Shown piece by piece: positions 50,455 through 59,979 of a stretch of 64,000 bases of DNA. The notes under the pieces are model-generated. The model worked only from the letters and a program-made list of their open reading frames with translations. It searched no databases and was not told the DNA's origin. A program made the position numbers and the translations under genes. This DNA is from Aureococcus anophagefferens (Eukaryota > Sar > Pelagophyceae > Pelagomonadales > Pelagomonadaceae). Every line of letters begins with the position of its first letter. The first letter of the stretch is position 1. Where the stretch lies: assembly GCF_000186865.1 (NCBI RefSeq), contig NW_008705586.1:436598-500597 (forward strand), read 5' to 3'.

Positions 50455-50607
50455 AGCGCCTTCAGGCCTTCAGGAGCGTCCGCGCGCCGAGGGCGACCAT
50501 GACGCCGCCGAAGCCGAGCTTCATGTGGTCCTCGTCGAGGTCCGCCGCGAGGCGGCCGCCGAGGAACGTGCCGACGCAGGTCCCGAGCCCGAGGGGCAGT
50601 GCGATGG
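50454..50607 (-). pseudogene. 3' fragment of the TauE/SafE exporter gene
   Basis: About 150 bases that closely match the last ~50 codons of the exporter at 51997-52935 (LPLGLGTCVGTFLGGRLAAD..). It has no start and its 5' side runs straight into the leader of the second Sel1 gene. It lies tail-to-tail with copy 1 exactly as the intact exporter lies with copy 2, marking the edge of the duplication. A few base changes and an insertion CAGGCCTT near the stop separate the copies. Confidence 0.85.
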
Positions 50608-50732
50608 GGTTTGCCTTGAGGCCTTTGGCGAGTTTTTGTGGCGTCCGAGCAAGAAGGGGGCCGCATAGACGTCGCACCCGAGACGGCACACGAACAGACG
50701 AGAAGAGGAACAACCGCTTAAATCACGAGATC

Positions 50733-51985
50733 ATGGACCCGGAGCTCGTGGCGAAGAAGCTAGAATACGAGGCGAAGAAGGCGCGGCTCAAAGAACTGCG
50801 AATGCGGCTGACCTGCACCATATGCGGGGCCAAACCGAAGACGTTGCTCAACTGCCCCTGCGGGACGACACAGTGCGCGCCCGGCGCGACGCGCGAACGG
50901 GTCGGGGGCGGCTCGACGCGGCCCGGGGCGCCGTCGCGCGTGACCTGGCGCGACCTCGCAGGTATTGCTCGACCGATTGCCAACGCATCGACTGGCGCGA
51001 CCGCGGCCACCGCAAGGCGTGCAAGAAGATTCGTGACGAGCGCGCGGCGGAGGCGGCCCGGGCGGAAGCGCCGACGCCCCCGCCGTCGCTCCCGGTCTAC
51101 GGCCCCGCGCCGCGATCGCACGCCGACGAGATCCGCGCGCGCATCGCAGGGGAGCACGAGGCCGCACGGGCGCGGCGCGAGGCGAACCCGGAGCGGGAGC
51201 CAGAGTCGGCGCGGTTCGGATCGCGGTGCCCGATCTGCTTGGAGGAGTGGGACGCGAATGCCATGGGCGTCTTGCGCCCCTGCTGCTGCCGGATGATCTG
51301 CAAGTCGTGCGAAGATCACATTCCCTTCGAAATTCCGTGTCCTCTCTGCAAGAAGCCATTCCCAAAATCCCCTTCGGATGAGCTCGCGCAGATTCGGCGA
51401 CACGTTGAGAACGAGGTACCAGAGGCGATTCAGCATCTTGGGGATCAGTATTGGATCGGAAATAATCGTCTCGGCATCGTGCAGAACGATAAAAAGGCCG
51501 TCAAGCTGTGGAAGCGCGCCATGGAGCTTGGGAACGTGGAAGCGATGAGTCATCTCGGGGCAGCGTACGAAGACGGAAGAGGCGTCAAGCACACGGACTG
51601 GAAGAAGGCGCAGCAGCTGTATCGCATGGCCGCGGACCGGGGCAGCGCGAGGGCTCAGTACAGCCTCGCAAACGTCATGTGGAAGGAAATCCAGAGCGAA
51701 ATAGCGCGGTTCCAAGAGACCAACAGCAGCGACGAGTATTGGATCGATTCGACCCGTGCGAGCGAAATATACCGCCACTGCGATCTCGCTGCTATGCAAG
51801 GGCACCATGGTGGATTCTACATGAAGGGGATGTGCTACGTAGTTGGTGTAGGCGTGGAAAAAGACTACGTCGAAGCTCGACGCTCTTTGGAGCGCGCGGC
51901 CGCCATCACGGGCCGCTGGCAACAACGCGCGATCGACGGGCTCGCCAGACTAGACGCGGAAGAAGCCACGGTAGCCACCTCCTAA
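50733..51985 (+). CDS. MYND / RING / Sel1-repeat protein, copy 2
   Basis: Exons 50733-50872 and 50962-51985 (387 residues), intron 89 bp at the identical position. The first exon and the intron are nearly identical to copy 1 (the intron differs by a 2-bp indel), whereas the RING and Sel1 parts have many changes (for example CPICLEEWDANAMGVLRPCC and CPLCKKPFP). Sel1 repeats AVKLWKRAMELGNVEAMSHL and GAAYEDGRGV are kept. Function as for copy 1. The uneven divergence suggests gene conversion at the 5' end or relaxed selection at the 3' end. Confidence 0.85.
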
Positions 51986-51996
51986 AAATATACAAC

Positions 51997-52935
51997 CTAG
52001 AGCGCCTTCAGGAGCGTCCGCGCGCCGAGGGCGACCATGACGCCGCCGAAGCCGAGCTTCATGTGGTCCTCGTCGAGGTCCGCCGCGAGGCGGCCGCCGA
52101 GGAACGCGCCGACGCAGGTCCCGAGCCCCAGGGGCAGCGCGACGGGCGGCCGCACGTTGCCGAGCCGCACGTGGGCCAGGACCCCCGCGACGGCGGTCGG
52201 GACCATGGCGCAGAGGGACGTGCCCAGGGCCGTCTTGTGGTCCGCGTCCGTCGCCAGCGACAGCAGGGGGACGACGACGGCGCCGCCGCCGACGCCGAAG
52301 AGCCCCGCGAGGAAGCCCGCGGCGCAGCCGATGCCCAGCAGGGGCGCCGCCTCGCCGGCGGGGTCCGCGCGGAGCTGGTCGAGGCGCTCCGCGAGGGTCG
52401 GCTTCGTCGCCGGCGGCGGCGTCCGCGCCGCGCCGACGGCCTCCAAAATCTGCGCCTTGTAGGGCACGACGGGCGCGACGCCGAGCATGAAGCAGCCCAA
52501 CAACCGCGCGAGCTGCTGGCCGCTCAGCGCCGCGGCGGCGCTCGCGCCGAAGGTCGCCGTCAACGCGCCCGTCGACGCGACGGCCGCCGCGGTGACGACG
52601 TCGACGTCTCCCGCCAAAGCGTACGCGCCCGCGCCCGCGGCGCCCGTGGCCAGGACGCCGACGAGCGACGTGCCGTGGGCCGCGTGCTGGCTCAGGCCCT
52701 GCGCGACCATCATGGGGATGGCCACGAAGCCGCCGCCCATGCCCGCGAGGCTGCCGAGGCCGCCGGCGACGAGGCCCGTGGCGCAGAGGCCCAAGCTCGA
52801 CGGCGTCGGCTCCCTGGGGCCGAACTCGTCGCCCGCGGCGAAGCGGCGATGTCGCGGGTGTCTGCGCAGGGCTGGTGGGCGTCTCCGCAGGCCTCCCGCG
52901 GCGCGCGCGAGCGGCGCGGCGCGGGTGATCATCAT
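51997..52935 (-). CDS. TauE/SafE-family sulfite or organic-anion exporter
   Basis: 312 residues with eight or so hydrophobic helices in two repeats. Each repeat carries the family glycine block: VAGGLGSLAGMGGGFVAIPM and FLAGLFGVGGGAVVVPLLSL, followed by AHGTSLVGVL and KTALGTSLCAM. By family it exports sulfite, taurine-derived or other sulfonated anions across a membrane. The N-terminal 30 residues are basic (RAAGGLRRRPPALRRHPRHR) and may target an organelle. The ATG at 52935 overlaps, on the opposite strand, a possible ATG of the FAD oxidoreductase. Confidence 0.85.
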   Translation of the reverse strand: MMITRAAPLARAAGGLRRRPPALRRHPRHRRFAAGDEFGPREPTPSSLGLCATGLVAGGLGSLAGMGGGFVAIPMMVAQGLSQHAAHGTSLVGVLATGAAGAGAYALAGDVDVVTAAAVASTGALTATFGASAAAALSGQQLARLLGCFMLGVAPVVPYKAQILEAVGAARTPPPATKPTLAERLDQLRADPAGEAAPLLGIGCAAGFLAGLFGVGGGAVVVPLLSLATDADHKTALGTSLCAMVPTAVAGVLAHVRLGNVRPPVALPLGLGTCVGAFLGGRLAADLDEDHMKLGFGGVMVALGARTLLKAL

Positions 52936-52966
52936 GCCTGCAGCAAGAATCGAGCGTCTGCAAGCG

Positions 52967-54866
52967 ATGGAGCTGCACTTGGCGTTCCTCTGGGCCTGCG
53001 CCACGGCCCTAATAACACCGACCCCGCGCATCTCACTGCATAAAACAGCCCTGCAAGCAACCACGTACCGCATCTACAACGTCGCTGTGCCCTTCGAGGC
53101 CGACCCCGGCGCGTCGGCGTCGTCGGAGGAGGTGTCCGCCGGCCTCGTCGCCGCGACGCGCCAGCAAGTGAAAAAACTCCAGGAGAAGGGCAAGAAGAAG
53201 AAGCAAAAGCGCGCCACGCTCAGGTCCGTCCGGCACGTCGTGCGCAAGTCGCTCGACGCGCGGCACCGGCTGCCGGAGCCGCGGTGGGTGTACGTCGTCG
53301 ACGCCGAAGTCGACGGCGACCTCGCGGAGAGCTCGGGCCGCTGCGAGGCCCTGCTGCGCCCGGCGAGTAGCGCGCCGCCCGCCGTCGCGAGCCTCGCGAA
53401 GAAGCGCCGCGCCGTCGTCGTGGGCTGCGGCCCCGCGGGCTTGTTCGCGGCGTTGCAGCTCCGCGGCGACGGCTTCGACGTGACGGTCCTGGAGCGGGGC
53501 GAGCCCGTCGAGGTGCGCGGCCGCGACATCGGGCGGCTCATGGCGCGGCGGAGCCTGGTGGAGGAGAGCAACTTCTGCTTCGGCGAGGGCGGCGCGGGCA
53601 CGTGGTCCGACGGGAAACTGACGACGAGAATCGGCAGGAACGCCAAAGACGTCCGCGCGGTCTTGCGGACGCTGGTCTTCCACGGCGCGCCGCGGGAGAT
53701 CCTGAGCCAGGGGTCGCCCCACCTCGGCACCGACGGCTTGATCGGCATCCTCAAGTCGCTGCGGAAGCGCCTGCTCGAGGCCGGCGTCGACGTCCGTTTC
53801 GGCGCGCGTCGTCGACGGGTTCCTCAAGGACGGCGACCGCTGCGTCGGCGTCTCCGTCGTCGAGGGCGGGAAGAGCTTACAATTTGACGCCGACGCCGTC
53901 GTCGTGGCCAGCGGCCACAGCGCCGAGGACGTCTACGACGCGCTGGGCGAGGCCGGCGCGGCTCTCGAAGCGAAGCCCATCGCCGTCGGGTTCCGCGTGG
54001 AGCACCCGCAGGCGCTCATCAACCGCATCGCCTACAAGGACCTCGGCGGCCGCGTGACCACGGGCAACAAGCGCACGGACCGCCTGAACGCGGAGACCTG
54101 CGGCGCGGCCGAGGGGCCCCGACTTCCCGTCGCGGCCTACCGGTTGGCGGCCGACGACGTCGAGGGGAAAGGCCGCGGCTGCTATTCCTTCTGCATGTGC
54201 CCGGGCGGGCAGATCGTGCCCGCGCTCACGCGGCCGGACCTCATGGTCGTCAACGGCATGTCCTACAGCCGGCGGCACTCGGTGTTCGCGAATTCGGCCA
54301 TCGTCGCGACGGTGTCCGCGGACGACCCCGTGCTCGAGCCGTTCGCGAAGCACGGCGCGCGGCGCGTCCTCGAGTTCCAGCGGTCCCTCGAGCGGGCGGC
54401 GGCGGCGCTCGGCGGCGGCGACTTCGTGTGCCCCGTGCAGCGGCTGCCGGACTTCGTCGACGGGCGGACTCCGAAGGCGGGTTCACAACCGCCGGCGTCG
54501 TCGTACCGCCTCGGCGTCAAGGAGGCGCCCTGCCACGACCTGCTGCCGCCGGCGCTCGTCGAGACCATCGCCGCCGCGGCGACGGACGCCTTCGAGCGGT
54601 CCATGCCCGGCTTCGTCTGCGGCGACGCGATCCTCCACGGCGTCGAGACGCGGACGTCCGCGCCGCTGCGCGTGCCGCGCGACGACGACTCGAAGGAGTC
54701 GACGTCCCTCCCGGGGCTGTACCCCTGCGGCGAGGGCGCGGGCTACGCCGGCGGCATCGTGTCCGCCGCCGTCGACGGCCTCCGCGTGGCGCGCGCCGCG
54801 GCGGCGACGCACGGCGCCCCGGCGACGGACATCTGCGAGAACATCGGGGTCCTCGACGTGTCCTAA
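52967..54866 (+). CDS. FAD-dependent oxidoreductase (COG2509 type), one frameshift
   Basis: About 633 residues if the frame is joined. A hydrophobic start (MELHLAFLWACATALI) could be a signal or organelle leader. The FAD dinucleotide fold is AVVVGCGPAGLFAALQL, then VTVLERGEPVEVRGRDIG and the family mark NFCFGEGGAGTWSDGKLTT. At ~53805 the sequence TTCGGCGCGCGTCG has two bases too few: the first frame loses homology and the next frame continues with ARVVDGFLKDGDRC, VVVASGHSAEDVYDAL, and PGLYPCGEGAGYAGGIVSAA at the end. A lost CG in a CG run is the likeliest cause. Substrate unknown. Confidence 0.8.
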
Positions 54867-54950
54867 ATAGTCGAGTCAGGCGCGCGCCTTCGACGAGTCG
54901 CACGCGGAGTATACCGGGGTGGTGGTTAGGCGCGCGCTTCGCTCCGTCAT

Positions 54951-55634
54951 CTACATGGCCATGGCCGCCTCGAGCTCGCGGAGGGCCTTCATGTCCGCGT
55001 CCTCCGCCGCCGGCGCCGGCGGCAGCGCCGTGGGCGCCGCGGGGAGGTCGAACGCGGCGGTCGGCGCGGCCGGCAGCGGCATCGCGGGGATCGGAGGCGC
55101 GTCCAAAAGTTGGCTCTCGAGCTCGAGCTCCTCCATCTCGTTGAGCTCGTTGAGCAGGTCGTCGTCGTTGAGCACGTCGTTCGCCGGCGCGGAGATGGCC
55201 GCGCTGATCTCGTCCGCGACCTCCATCTCCTCCTTGATGTCGTCCATGAGGTCGCCCACGGTGTCCGCGTCGACGTTCTGGCGCGCGGCCTGCATGGCCT
55301 TGGCGCCGCTCTTCATGGCGTTGACCGTCTCCGCGTTGGTCACCGTCGCCTCGATGGCGATCATCTGCTGCTCGAGCGTGAGCCGCGCGCCGTTGATCTT
55401 CTCGATCTCCGCCTCGTACATCTTCTTCCGCTTGAGGCAGTAGAGCGCGCCGCGCTTGTCCTTCTTGCCCATCTTTTCCTTGGCCTCCTTCGTCTGCTGC
55501 TCGATCTTCTTGTCGAGGTGGACCTGGCGCTTCTCGAGGGTCTCCACCGTCGACCGCAGCTTCAGGATGGTCTGGGCCGGGTCCGACGGGCCGCCGGGGG
55601 CCGCGGGCGACTTTTTCCTCCCGAAGAGGTTCAT
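54951..55634 (-). CDS. ESCRT-III subunit, SNF7/CHMP4 family
   Basis: 227 residues. MNLFGRKKSPAAPGG opens a basic helix-rich N-terminus (LRSTVETLEKRQVHLDKKIE, CLKRKKMYEAEIEKI) and an acidic C-terminal half (DDIKEEMEVADEISAAIS, LNDDDLLNELNEMEELE). The last helix before the MIM-like end is ALRELEAAM. The order basic core, acidic inhibitory half and C-terminal short helix is that of SNF7/CHMP4. It would polymerise on membranes for multivesicular-body sorting and abscission. ATG at 55634 gives the standard start and length. Confidence 0.92.
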   Translation of the reverse strand: MNLFGRKKSPAAPGGPSDPAQTILKLRSTVETLEKRQVHLDKKIEQQTKEAKEKMGKKDKRGALYCLKRKKMYEAEIEKINGARLTLEQQMIAIEATVTNAETVNAMKSGAKAMQAARQNVDADTVGDLMDDIKEEMEVADEISAAISAPANDVLNDDDLLNELNEMEELELESQLLDAPPIPAMPLPAAPTAAFDLPAAPTALPPAPAAEDADMKALRELEAAMAM

Positions 55635-56388
55635 GGTCCAAGCGCGTCGACGGCGCCCCGGGCGCAGGGTGAGCGTGGGCGCGGCGCGGCGCGCGAGGAC
55701 GGCTCTTCGGAGGCGGCCGGTCCTGCCTCGATCACGCCGCGAAGGTTGCGTCCACCCCTGGGGCATCGATGCACCTGGCGGCCTCGGCGCACGGCTGCAG
55801 GCTCGCGAAGCACTAGTGCGAAGGAGCAGGTGCCGACGCCGAACCTTTCTACGAGCGCAAACTCGGGCGTCGTGCGCACGAAGAGCGAGCTCGTGGCCTA
55901 CGGCCGCTGGTGAGCATCATGATCAACGAGAAGGCCACGCGCTTCATCGTGGGCTGCGCCTTGACCAGCCGGTATGTTCCGTCGGCGAACACCGTCGGGA
56001 CGAAGTAGCGGGGCTTGTCCTTGAGGCCCTTGACGAGGCTCTTGTAGTACAGCAGCAGTCGCTTCGTGGAGAAGACGATCCCGGACGTCGACACGTCGAC
56101 CATCTTGCCCGTCTTAGGAGCGTCGCACACGTCCGCGGACTGCGCGCTGCTCGACGCTCTTGAACGAGTCGTATCAGTCCTGGTCGTTCGCGTTGCGCTC
56201 GTCGAACGCGACGGCCACGCGGCCGTCGGCGTAGAGTCTGACCTTGCCCGACGCTCGAGCCCCGCTTAAAAAATAAGCATCTCGCCTACAACAAAACATG
56301 TATCGAATAGAGCTGCCCGACTTGCATTGGCATATACCGGTAGGAGCACCGAGAGGCCGCGCTGCCCCGACGACCGCAGCGGCGACCC
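55635..56388. other. Long intergenic region with possible gene remnant
   Basis: On the minus strand two protein-like fragments are seen: KVRLYADGRVAVAFDERN at ~56250-56190, followed by a stop, and MVDVSTSGIVFSTKRLLLYY.. RYFVPTVFADGTYRLVKAQP at ~56103-55900. They are not joined by an obvious intron, have less extreme arginine content than shadow ORFs, and may be a decayed gene or small exons of an unrecognised one. Confidence 0.3.
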
Positions 56389-56970
56389 ATGGCGGCCGTG
56401 GCGTGCTCGGCCCTCGGCGAGGGCGACCGGCCCGCGACGCCGCTCACGGCGCGGCAGCTCGACACGCAGCGCGCCTACGGGCAGCGCATGGCGGCCCTGG
56501 CGACCCACCTGAAGCACGTCGAGGCGCGGCTCGCGTCGGCGAAGGCGACGTGCGGCGAGATGGAGGACCTCGAGCGGGCGCTCCACGACAAGGGCGTGTC
56601 GCTGAGCCGGCCGACGACGGCCCAGGAGCGGCCGAGGCCACCGCTCGCGGGCGCCGCGCCGGCCGCGCGGCCGGCGAGCGCGAACGGGAGCCGGCCCTGC
56701 ACGCCCCAGGAGCTGCGCCTCGAGCTCGGCGCGCGCTGCTTCCACCGGGGCCGCTTCGGCACCGTGGCCTACCTCGGGCCCGTGGGCTACGCCCAGGGCG
56801 AGTGGTGCGGCATCGTCCTCGACGAGCCCGCGGGCAAAAACGACGGCTCCGTCAAGGGCAAAAAGTACTTCGAGTGCAAGCCCAAGCACGGCCTGATCGT
56901 GCGGAGCCACGAGTGCATGCGCGCCGACAAGACCCGGCCGCTGAAGCTGCCCAAGGCCGCCTTCGAGTGA
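56389..56970 (+). CDS. CAP-Gly domain protein
   Basis: 193 residues. The N-terminal half is a coiled coil (LDTQRAYGQRMAALATHLKH, VEARLASAKATC). The C-terminal CAP-Gly domain runs from LGARCFHRGRFGTVAYLGPV through EWCGIVLDEPAGKNDGSVKG, containing the GKNDG signature that binds EEY/F tails of tubulin and EB proteins. Likely a microtubule plus-end or tubulin-folding factor-like protein. Single exon; two in-frame ATGs close together. Confidence 0.88.
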   Translation: MAAVACSALGEGDRPATPLTARQLDTQRAYGQRMAALATHLKHVEARLASAKATCGEMEDLERALHDKGVSLSRPTTAQERPRPPLAGAAPAARPASANGSRPCTPQELRLELGARCFHRGRFGTVAYLGPVGYAQGEWCGIVLDEPAGKNDGSVKGKKYFECKPKHGLIVRSHECMRADKTRPLKLPKAAFE

Positions 56971-57019
56971 GTTTCGTCTCCTCTGCCCCGCGCGCGGTCC
57001 CTCTTCTAACTGTGCCGTA

Positions 57020-57876
57020 TTAGTATCGCAGCTCGCCGCAGTCGGCGATGACGATGGTCTTCTGGGGCTTGCCCGACACGGGCGTGCCGCAGAACTCGAC
57101 GCGCTTCACGACGCCGCCGCCCTTGGTCACGCGGCCGAAGCAGACGTGCTTCCCGTCGAGGTGCTTCGCCTGGAAGACCGTGAAGAAGAACTGGCTGCTG
57201 TTCGTGTTCGGCTTCTCCGGCCCGAGGTTCGCCATGGACCTATGAAGGCGTATTGGGGGCCGAGGCCTCGCGAAAAAACGACGCGGGCATCGCGGACATC
57301 AGCATGCTTCGATCGTGGCTCACGTAGCCGTCGTCGTACTCGTCGTCGAAGAACTGGCCGTAGATGGACTCGCCGCCCGTGCCGTTGAGGTGCGTGAGGT
57401 CGCCGGCCTGGCACATGAAGTCGGGCAGCACGCGGTGGAAGACGTTGCCCTTGAACCACAGCGGCACGTCCGAGAGGCCGACGCCCCTCTCGCCCGTGCA
57501 GAGGCAGCGGAAGTTCTCGCAGGTCTTCGGGCACAGGCTCGCGAAGAGCTCCATCTCGATGCGGCCGACGCGCTTGCCGTCGATGTCGACGTCGAAGAAG
57601 ACTCTGGGGTTGCCGGGCAGCCCCGCGACCTCGTCGACGAGCACCCTGCGCTTCGTGGCGACGATGTCCGGCGGCCGCTTGTTCCACGCGCGATCGACGA
57701 AGTTGATGACGGCGAGGAGCGCGATGATGCCGAAGAACCAGGTCCACCTACACGTTGATTACGTCGAGCACGTCCTTTCGTCGGACGCTGCGGTCCAACC
57801 CGCTGTAGCCGAAGAGCGCCGCCGCGCAGGGCCGCGGGCTGCACAGCGCGAGCAGGAGCGCGTACCTCGCGGCCAT
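57020..57876 (-). CDS. Cyclophilin-type peptidyl-prolyl isomerase with signal sequence
   Basis: Exons 57876-57800, 57747-57298 and 57239-57020 (248 residues); introns 52 and 58 bp. Signal or anchor sequence: [14 protein letters not shown] and, after splicing, [16 protein letters not shown]. The isomerase domain has [51 protein letters not shown] and, across the last junction, [18 protein letters not shown]. The FHR and QFF residues of the active site are present. It probably acts in the secretory pathway. The last junction is set by the rule that cyclophilins read LSMAN.G; it uses GT-AG. Confidence 0.9.
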
Positions 57877-58033
57877 GGTGCAACGTGTGCGCTACTGAGT
57901 GCGCGAGTGCGCGCTTTCCATCGATCGATGGGCTGCCCTTTTCCGGCTCTTGGTTGTAGTTCAACAAACCACTTTTTATGAAACGCTCCGCCTCGAGAGC
58001 AGTGGACTTGGAAGCCCGCGCCGCGACGCGACC

Positions 58034-58741
58034 ATGCCGTCGAACACGGAGATGCACGACCGCGCCGGCAGCCCGACGGCCGGGGACGACGCGGACCCGG
58101 CGAGCTGGTCCGCTTCGCGCGTCAAGACCTGGCTCGAGGAGATCGGCATGTACCAGTACGCGCCGTGCTTCGCGAAAAACCACATCCAGGGCAAGGTCTT
58201 GGCGCTGCTCACGGAGGACCACCTCCGCGAGATCGGCGTCGAGAGCGTGGGGCACCGCGTGCTCCTCTTCGAGAAGTGCCACGAGATCCGCCGCGCGGCG
58301 GTGCACAAGATGCGAAACGAGGTGCTCTGGGAGAGCGACGAGCAGATCTACACGGGCGGCTGCGACGACTGGGCTTTCAAGCAAGGCACCTGCTACTCGT
58401 GCCGCGTCGACCCGGACCACTACAAGCTGACGGGCAGCGCGCTCTACCTCAGCGAGGTCGACGCGTCGAAAGCCAAGGGCTGCAACTGCCAGGTGTCGAA
58501 GCGGACGCGGACCATCGAGCTCGCGTCCATCACGGGCACGTCGGACTACTTCGCCCACAGCGCCTGCGACTGCGGCTGCGCGGCCGACGTCGTCAACGTG
58601 GAGCTGAAGGGCTCCCTGGGGCTCCCGCCCGTCGCGCCGCTCCACGTCGCCAAGGGCGAGGGCCGCCGCATCTCGGACCTCATCGCCACGGCCGTCGAGA
58701 AGAACCACCTCGCGCCGGCGCAGGAGGCCATGGCTCGCTAA
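58034..58741 (+). CDS. SAM-domain protein with cysteine-rich C-terminus
   Basis: 235 residues. A SAM domain covers residues ~22-92 (WSASRVKTWLEEIGMYQYAP, LLTEDHLREIGVESVGHRVL). The rest has several cysteines (CDDWAFKQGTCYSCRVDPDH, KGCNCQVSKRTRTIEL, ACDCGCAADVVNVEL) in a beta-rich region that looks like a PH-like or lipocalin-like module, not assigned. SAM domains polymerise or bind RNA/kinases. Divergent from the cyclophilin gene. Confidence 0.72.
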   Translation: MPSNTEMHDRAGSPTAGDDADPASWSASRVKTWLEEIGMYQYAPCFAKNHIQGKVLALLTEDHLREIGVESVGHRVLLFEKCHEIRRAAVHKMRNEVLWESDEQIYTGGCDDWAFKQGTCYSCRVDPDHYKLTGSALYLSEVDASKAKGCNCQVSKRTRTIELASITGTSDYFAHSACDCGCAADVVNVELKGSLGLPPVAPLHVAKGEGRRISDLIATAVEKNHLAPAQEAMAR

Positions 58742-58753
58742 GGAGGGACGCTT

Positions 58754-59623
58754 TTACGACCCCGCGGCCGCGAGCCACGCGGCGAGGTCCGGCGCGTTTC
58801 CCAGGTCGATGTCCGCGACGCGGACGCACGCGGCGACGCCCTCGGGCAGCTCCGCGACCGTCGACGCCTCGACGATCCACGCGAGGTCGACGGCCAGGGT
58901 CGGCGCGCGCGGCAGCAGCTCGTGGAGCGCGTAGTTCGACGTGTGCGAGAAGTCCTCGCCGAAGTGGAGGCCGAACTCGAGGGTCCCGCGCCGCCGGGCC
59001 GCGCGGCTCGCGCCCTGGCGCGGGCCGAGCACGGCGGGCTTCGCCATGCGCACGGGCACGCCGTTGTAGCCGCGGACGACGAGGGGCAGCGCGTCCTCGT
59101 TCGCGACGCGCGCGACGCCCTTCAGAGCGCCGCTGAGGACGGCGTCGGCGTCGCAGGTCGCGGCCCAGTCGCGCCACTTGCGCATGGCCGGGGTCCACTC
59201 CGTCTCCGGCGCCGCGTAGGCCGCCGCGGCGGCGTCGGTGAGGTGCCAGCGCGCGACGACCTGCCAGCCGCCCGCGCCGGGCTTCTCGGCCGCGGAGAGC
59301 GCGTAGCCTAAGCGCGCGGACGCGACGAGCCCTCCGATCACCGGCGGCGGGTCCGCGGGCACGAAGAAGTTCATGACGAGGACGCGCGGCACGGGCAGGT
59401 CGTCGTCGGCGTCGAGGCCGAGGCGCTCCGCGACGTCGAAGACCGGGGCCGTGGTTTTCAGCACGTCGACGGCCGCGGGCGCGTAGGGCGCGTCGGCCGA
59501 CGGCTCCTTCGTCTTCGTCTCGATGTAGGTCGCCGACCGCACGGAAAAGTCGCCGGCGGCCATCGGCTGCCACCGGCAGGCCCGGCCCGCCTCGAAGGAC
59601 GAGGTGTCCACTTGGGACGCCAT
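58754..59623 (-). CDS. DUF1336 / EDR2 C-terminal-like protein
   Basis: 289 residues. Blocks resemble the EDR2-type DUF1336 region: SVRSATYIETKTKEPSADAP (like the R..NYL..K.K.P motif), VLVMNFFVPADPPP (like VVNLQIP), then WRDWAATCDAD.. and a C-terminal FGEDFSHTSNYALHE, resembling the membrane-binding end. Family proteins bind lipids and act near the plasma membrane or endosomes. Here only the C-terminal domain is present, with no PH or START part. Tail-to-tail with the SAM gene, 12 bp apart. Confidence 0.68.
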   Translation of the reverse strand: MASQVDTSSFEAGRACRWQPMAAGDFSVRSATYIETKTKEPSADAPYAPAAVDVLKTTAPVFDVAERLGLDADDDLPVPRVLVMNFFVPADPPPVIGGLVASARLGYALSAAEKPGAGGWQVVARWHLTDAAAAAYAAPETEWTPAMRKWRDWAATCDADAVLSGALKGVARVANEDALPLVVRGYNGVPVRMAKPAVLGPRQGASRAARRRGTLEFGLHFGEDFSHTSNYALHELLPRAPTLAVDLAWIVEASTVAELPEGVAACVRVADIDLGNAPDLAAWLAAAGS

Positions 59624-59979
59624 GCTTGCTAAGACCCTCGAGCGCGTCGCGCCGCGCGCGGCACGCCTCCGCCGCAGCCACGCGGTCCTCCCAGACGCTC
59701 CCTCTAAAGCTCACCCCTGGAGCGTCAAGTTGGGTTCAACATAGCGCGTCCGGAGACGTCCAGAGACTTGTCCAGAGTACAAACGCCCGTCCGGACAGAC
59801 ACGTCCGAGTTACGTGCGAGCTTTAAAGCGAGGGGCAGACGCGTGCGTGCGCTGGGGGGCCGGGGCGGGGGCGGGGGCGCGGCCTGTGGTGCGGGGCGGC
59901 CGGTGCGCTGCGGGGCGGCCGGCGCGCTGCGCTCATGTGCCGCGGTGGCGCCCCCGCGCTTGTGGACTGCGCCCGGCCT
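59624..59979. other. Intergenic region
   Basis: About 350 bases. Near 59730-59800 a short motif (GTCCGGAGACGTCCAGAG, GTCCAGAGTAC, CGTCCGGACAGACACGTCC) is repeated, and a GGGGCGGGGGCG run and GCGGGGCGGCCGGTGCG repeat follow at 59850-59930. No gene supported. Confidence 0.5.

Larger units (their letters stand above)
49070..50621. repeat. Upstream copy of a ~1.55-kb tandem segmental duplication
   Basis: The stretch from TTTGGCGAGTTTTTGTGGC (49070) through the MYND/RING/Sel1 gene and into the exporter tail is repeated from ~50622 to ~52150. The two leader regions align (GCCGCATAGACG.., GAGACGGCACAC.., CACGAGATCATGGACCCGG), the genes align, and each is followed by the same exporter 3' end. Confidence 0.85.
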
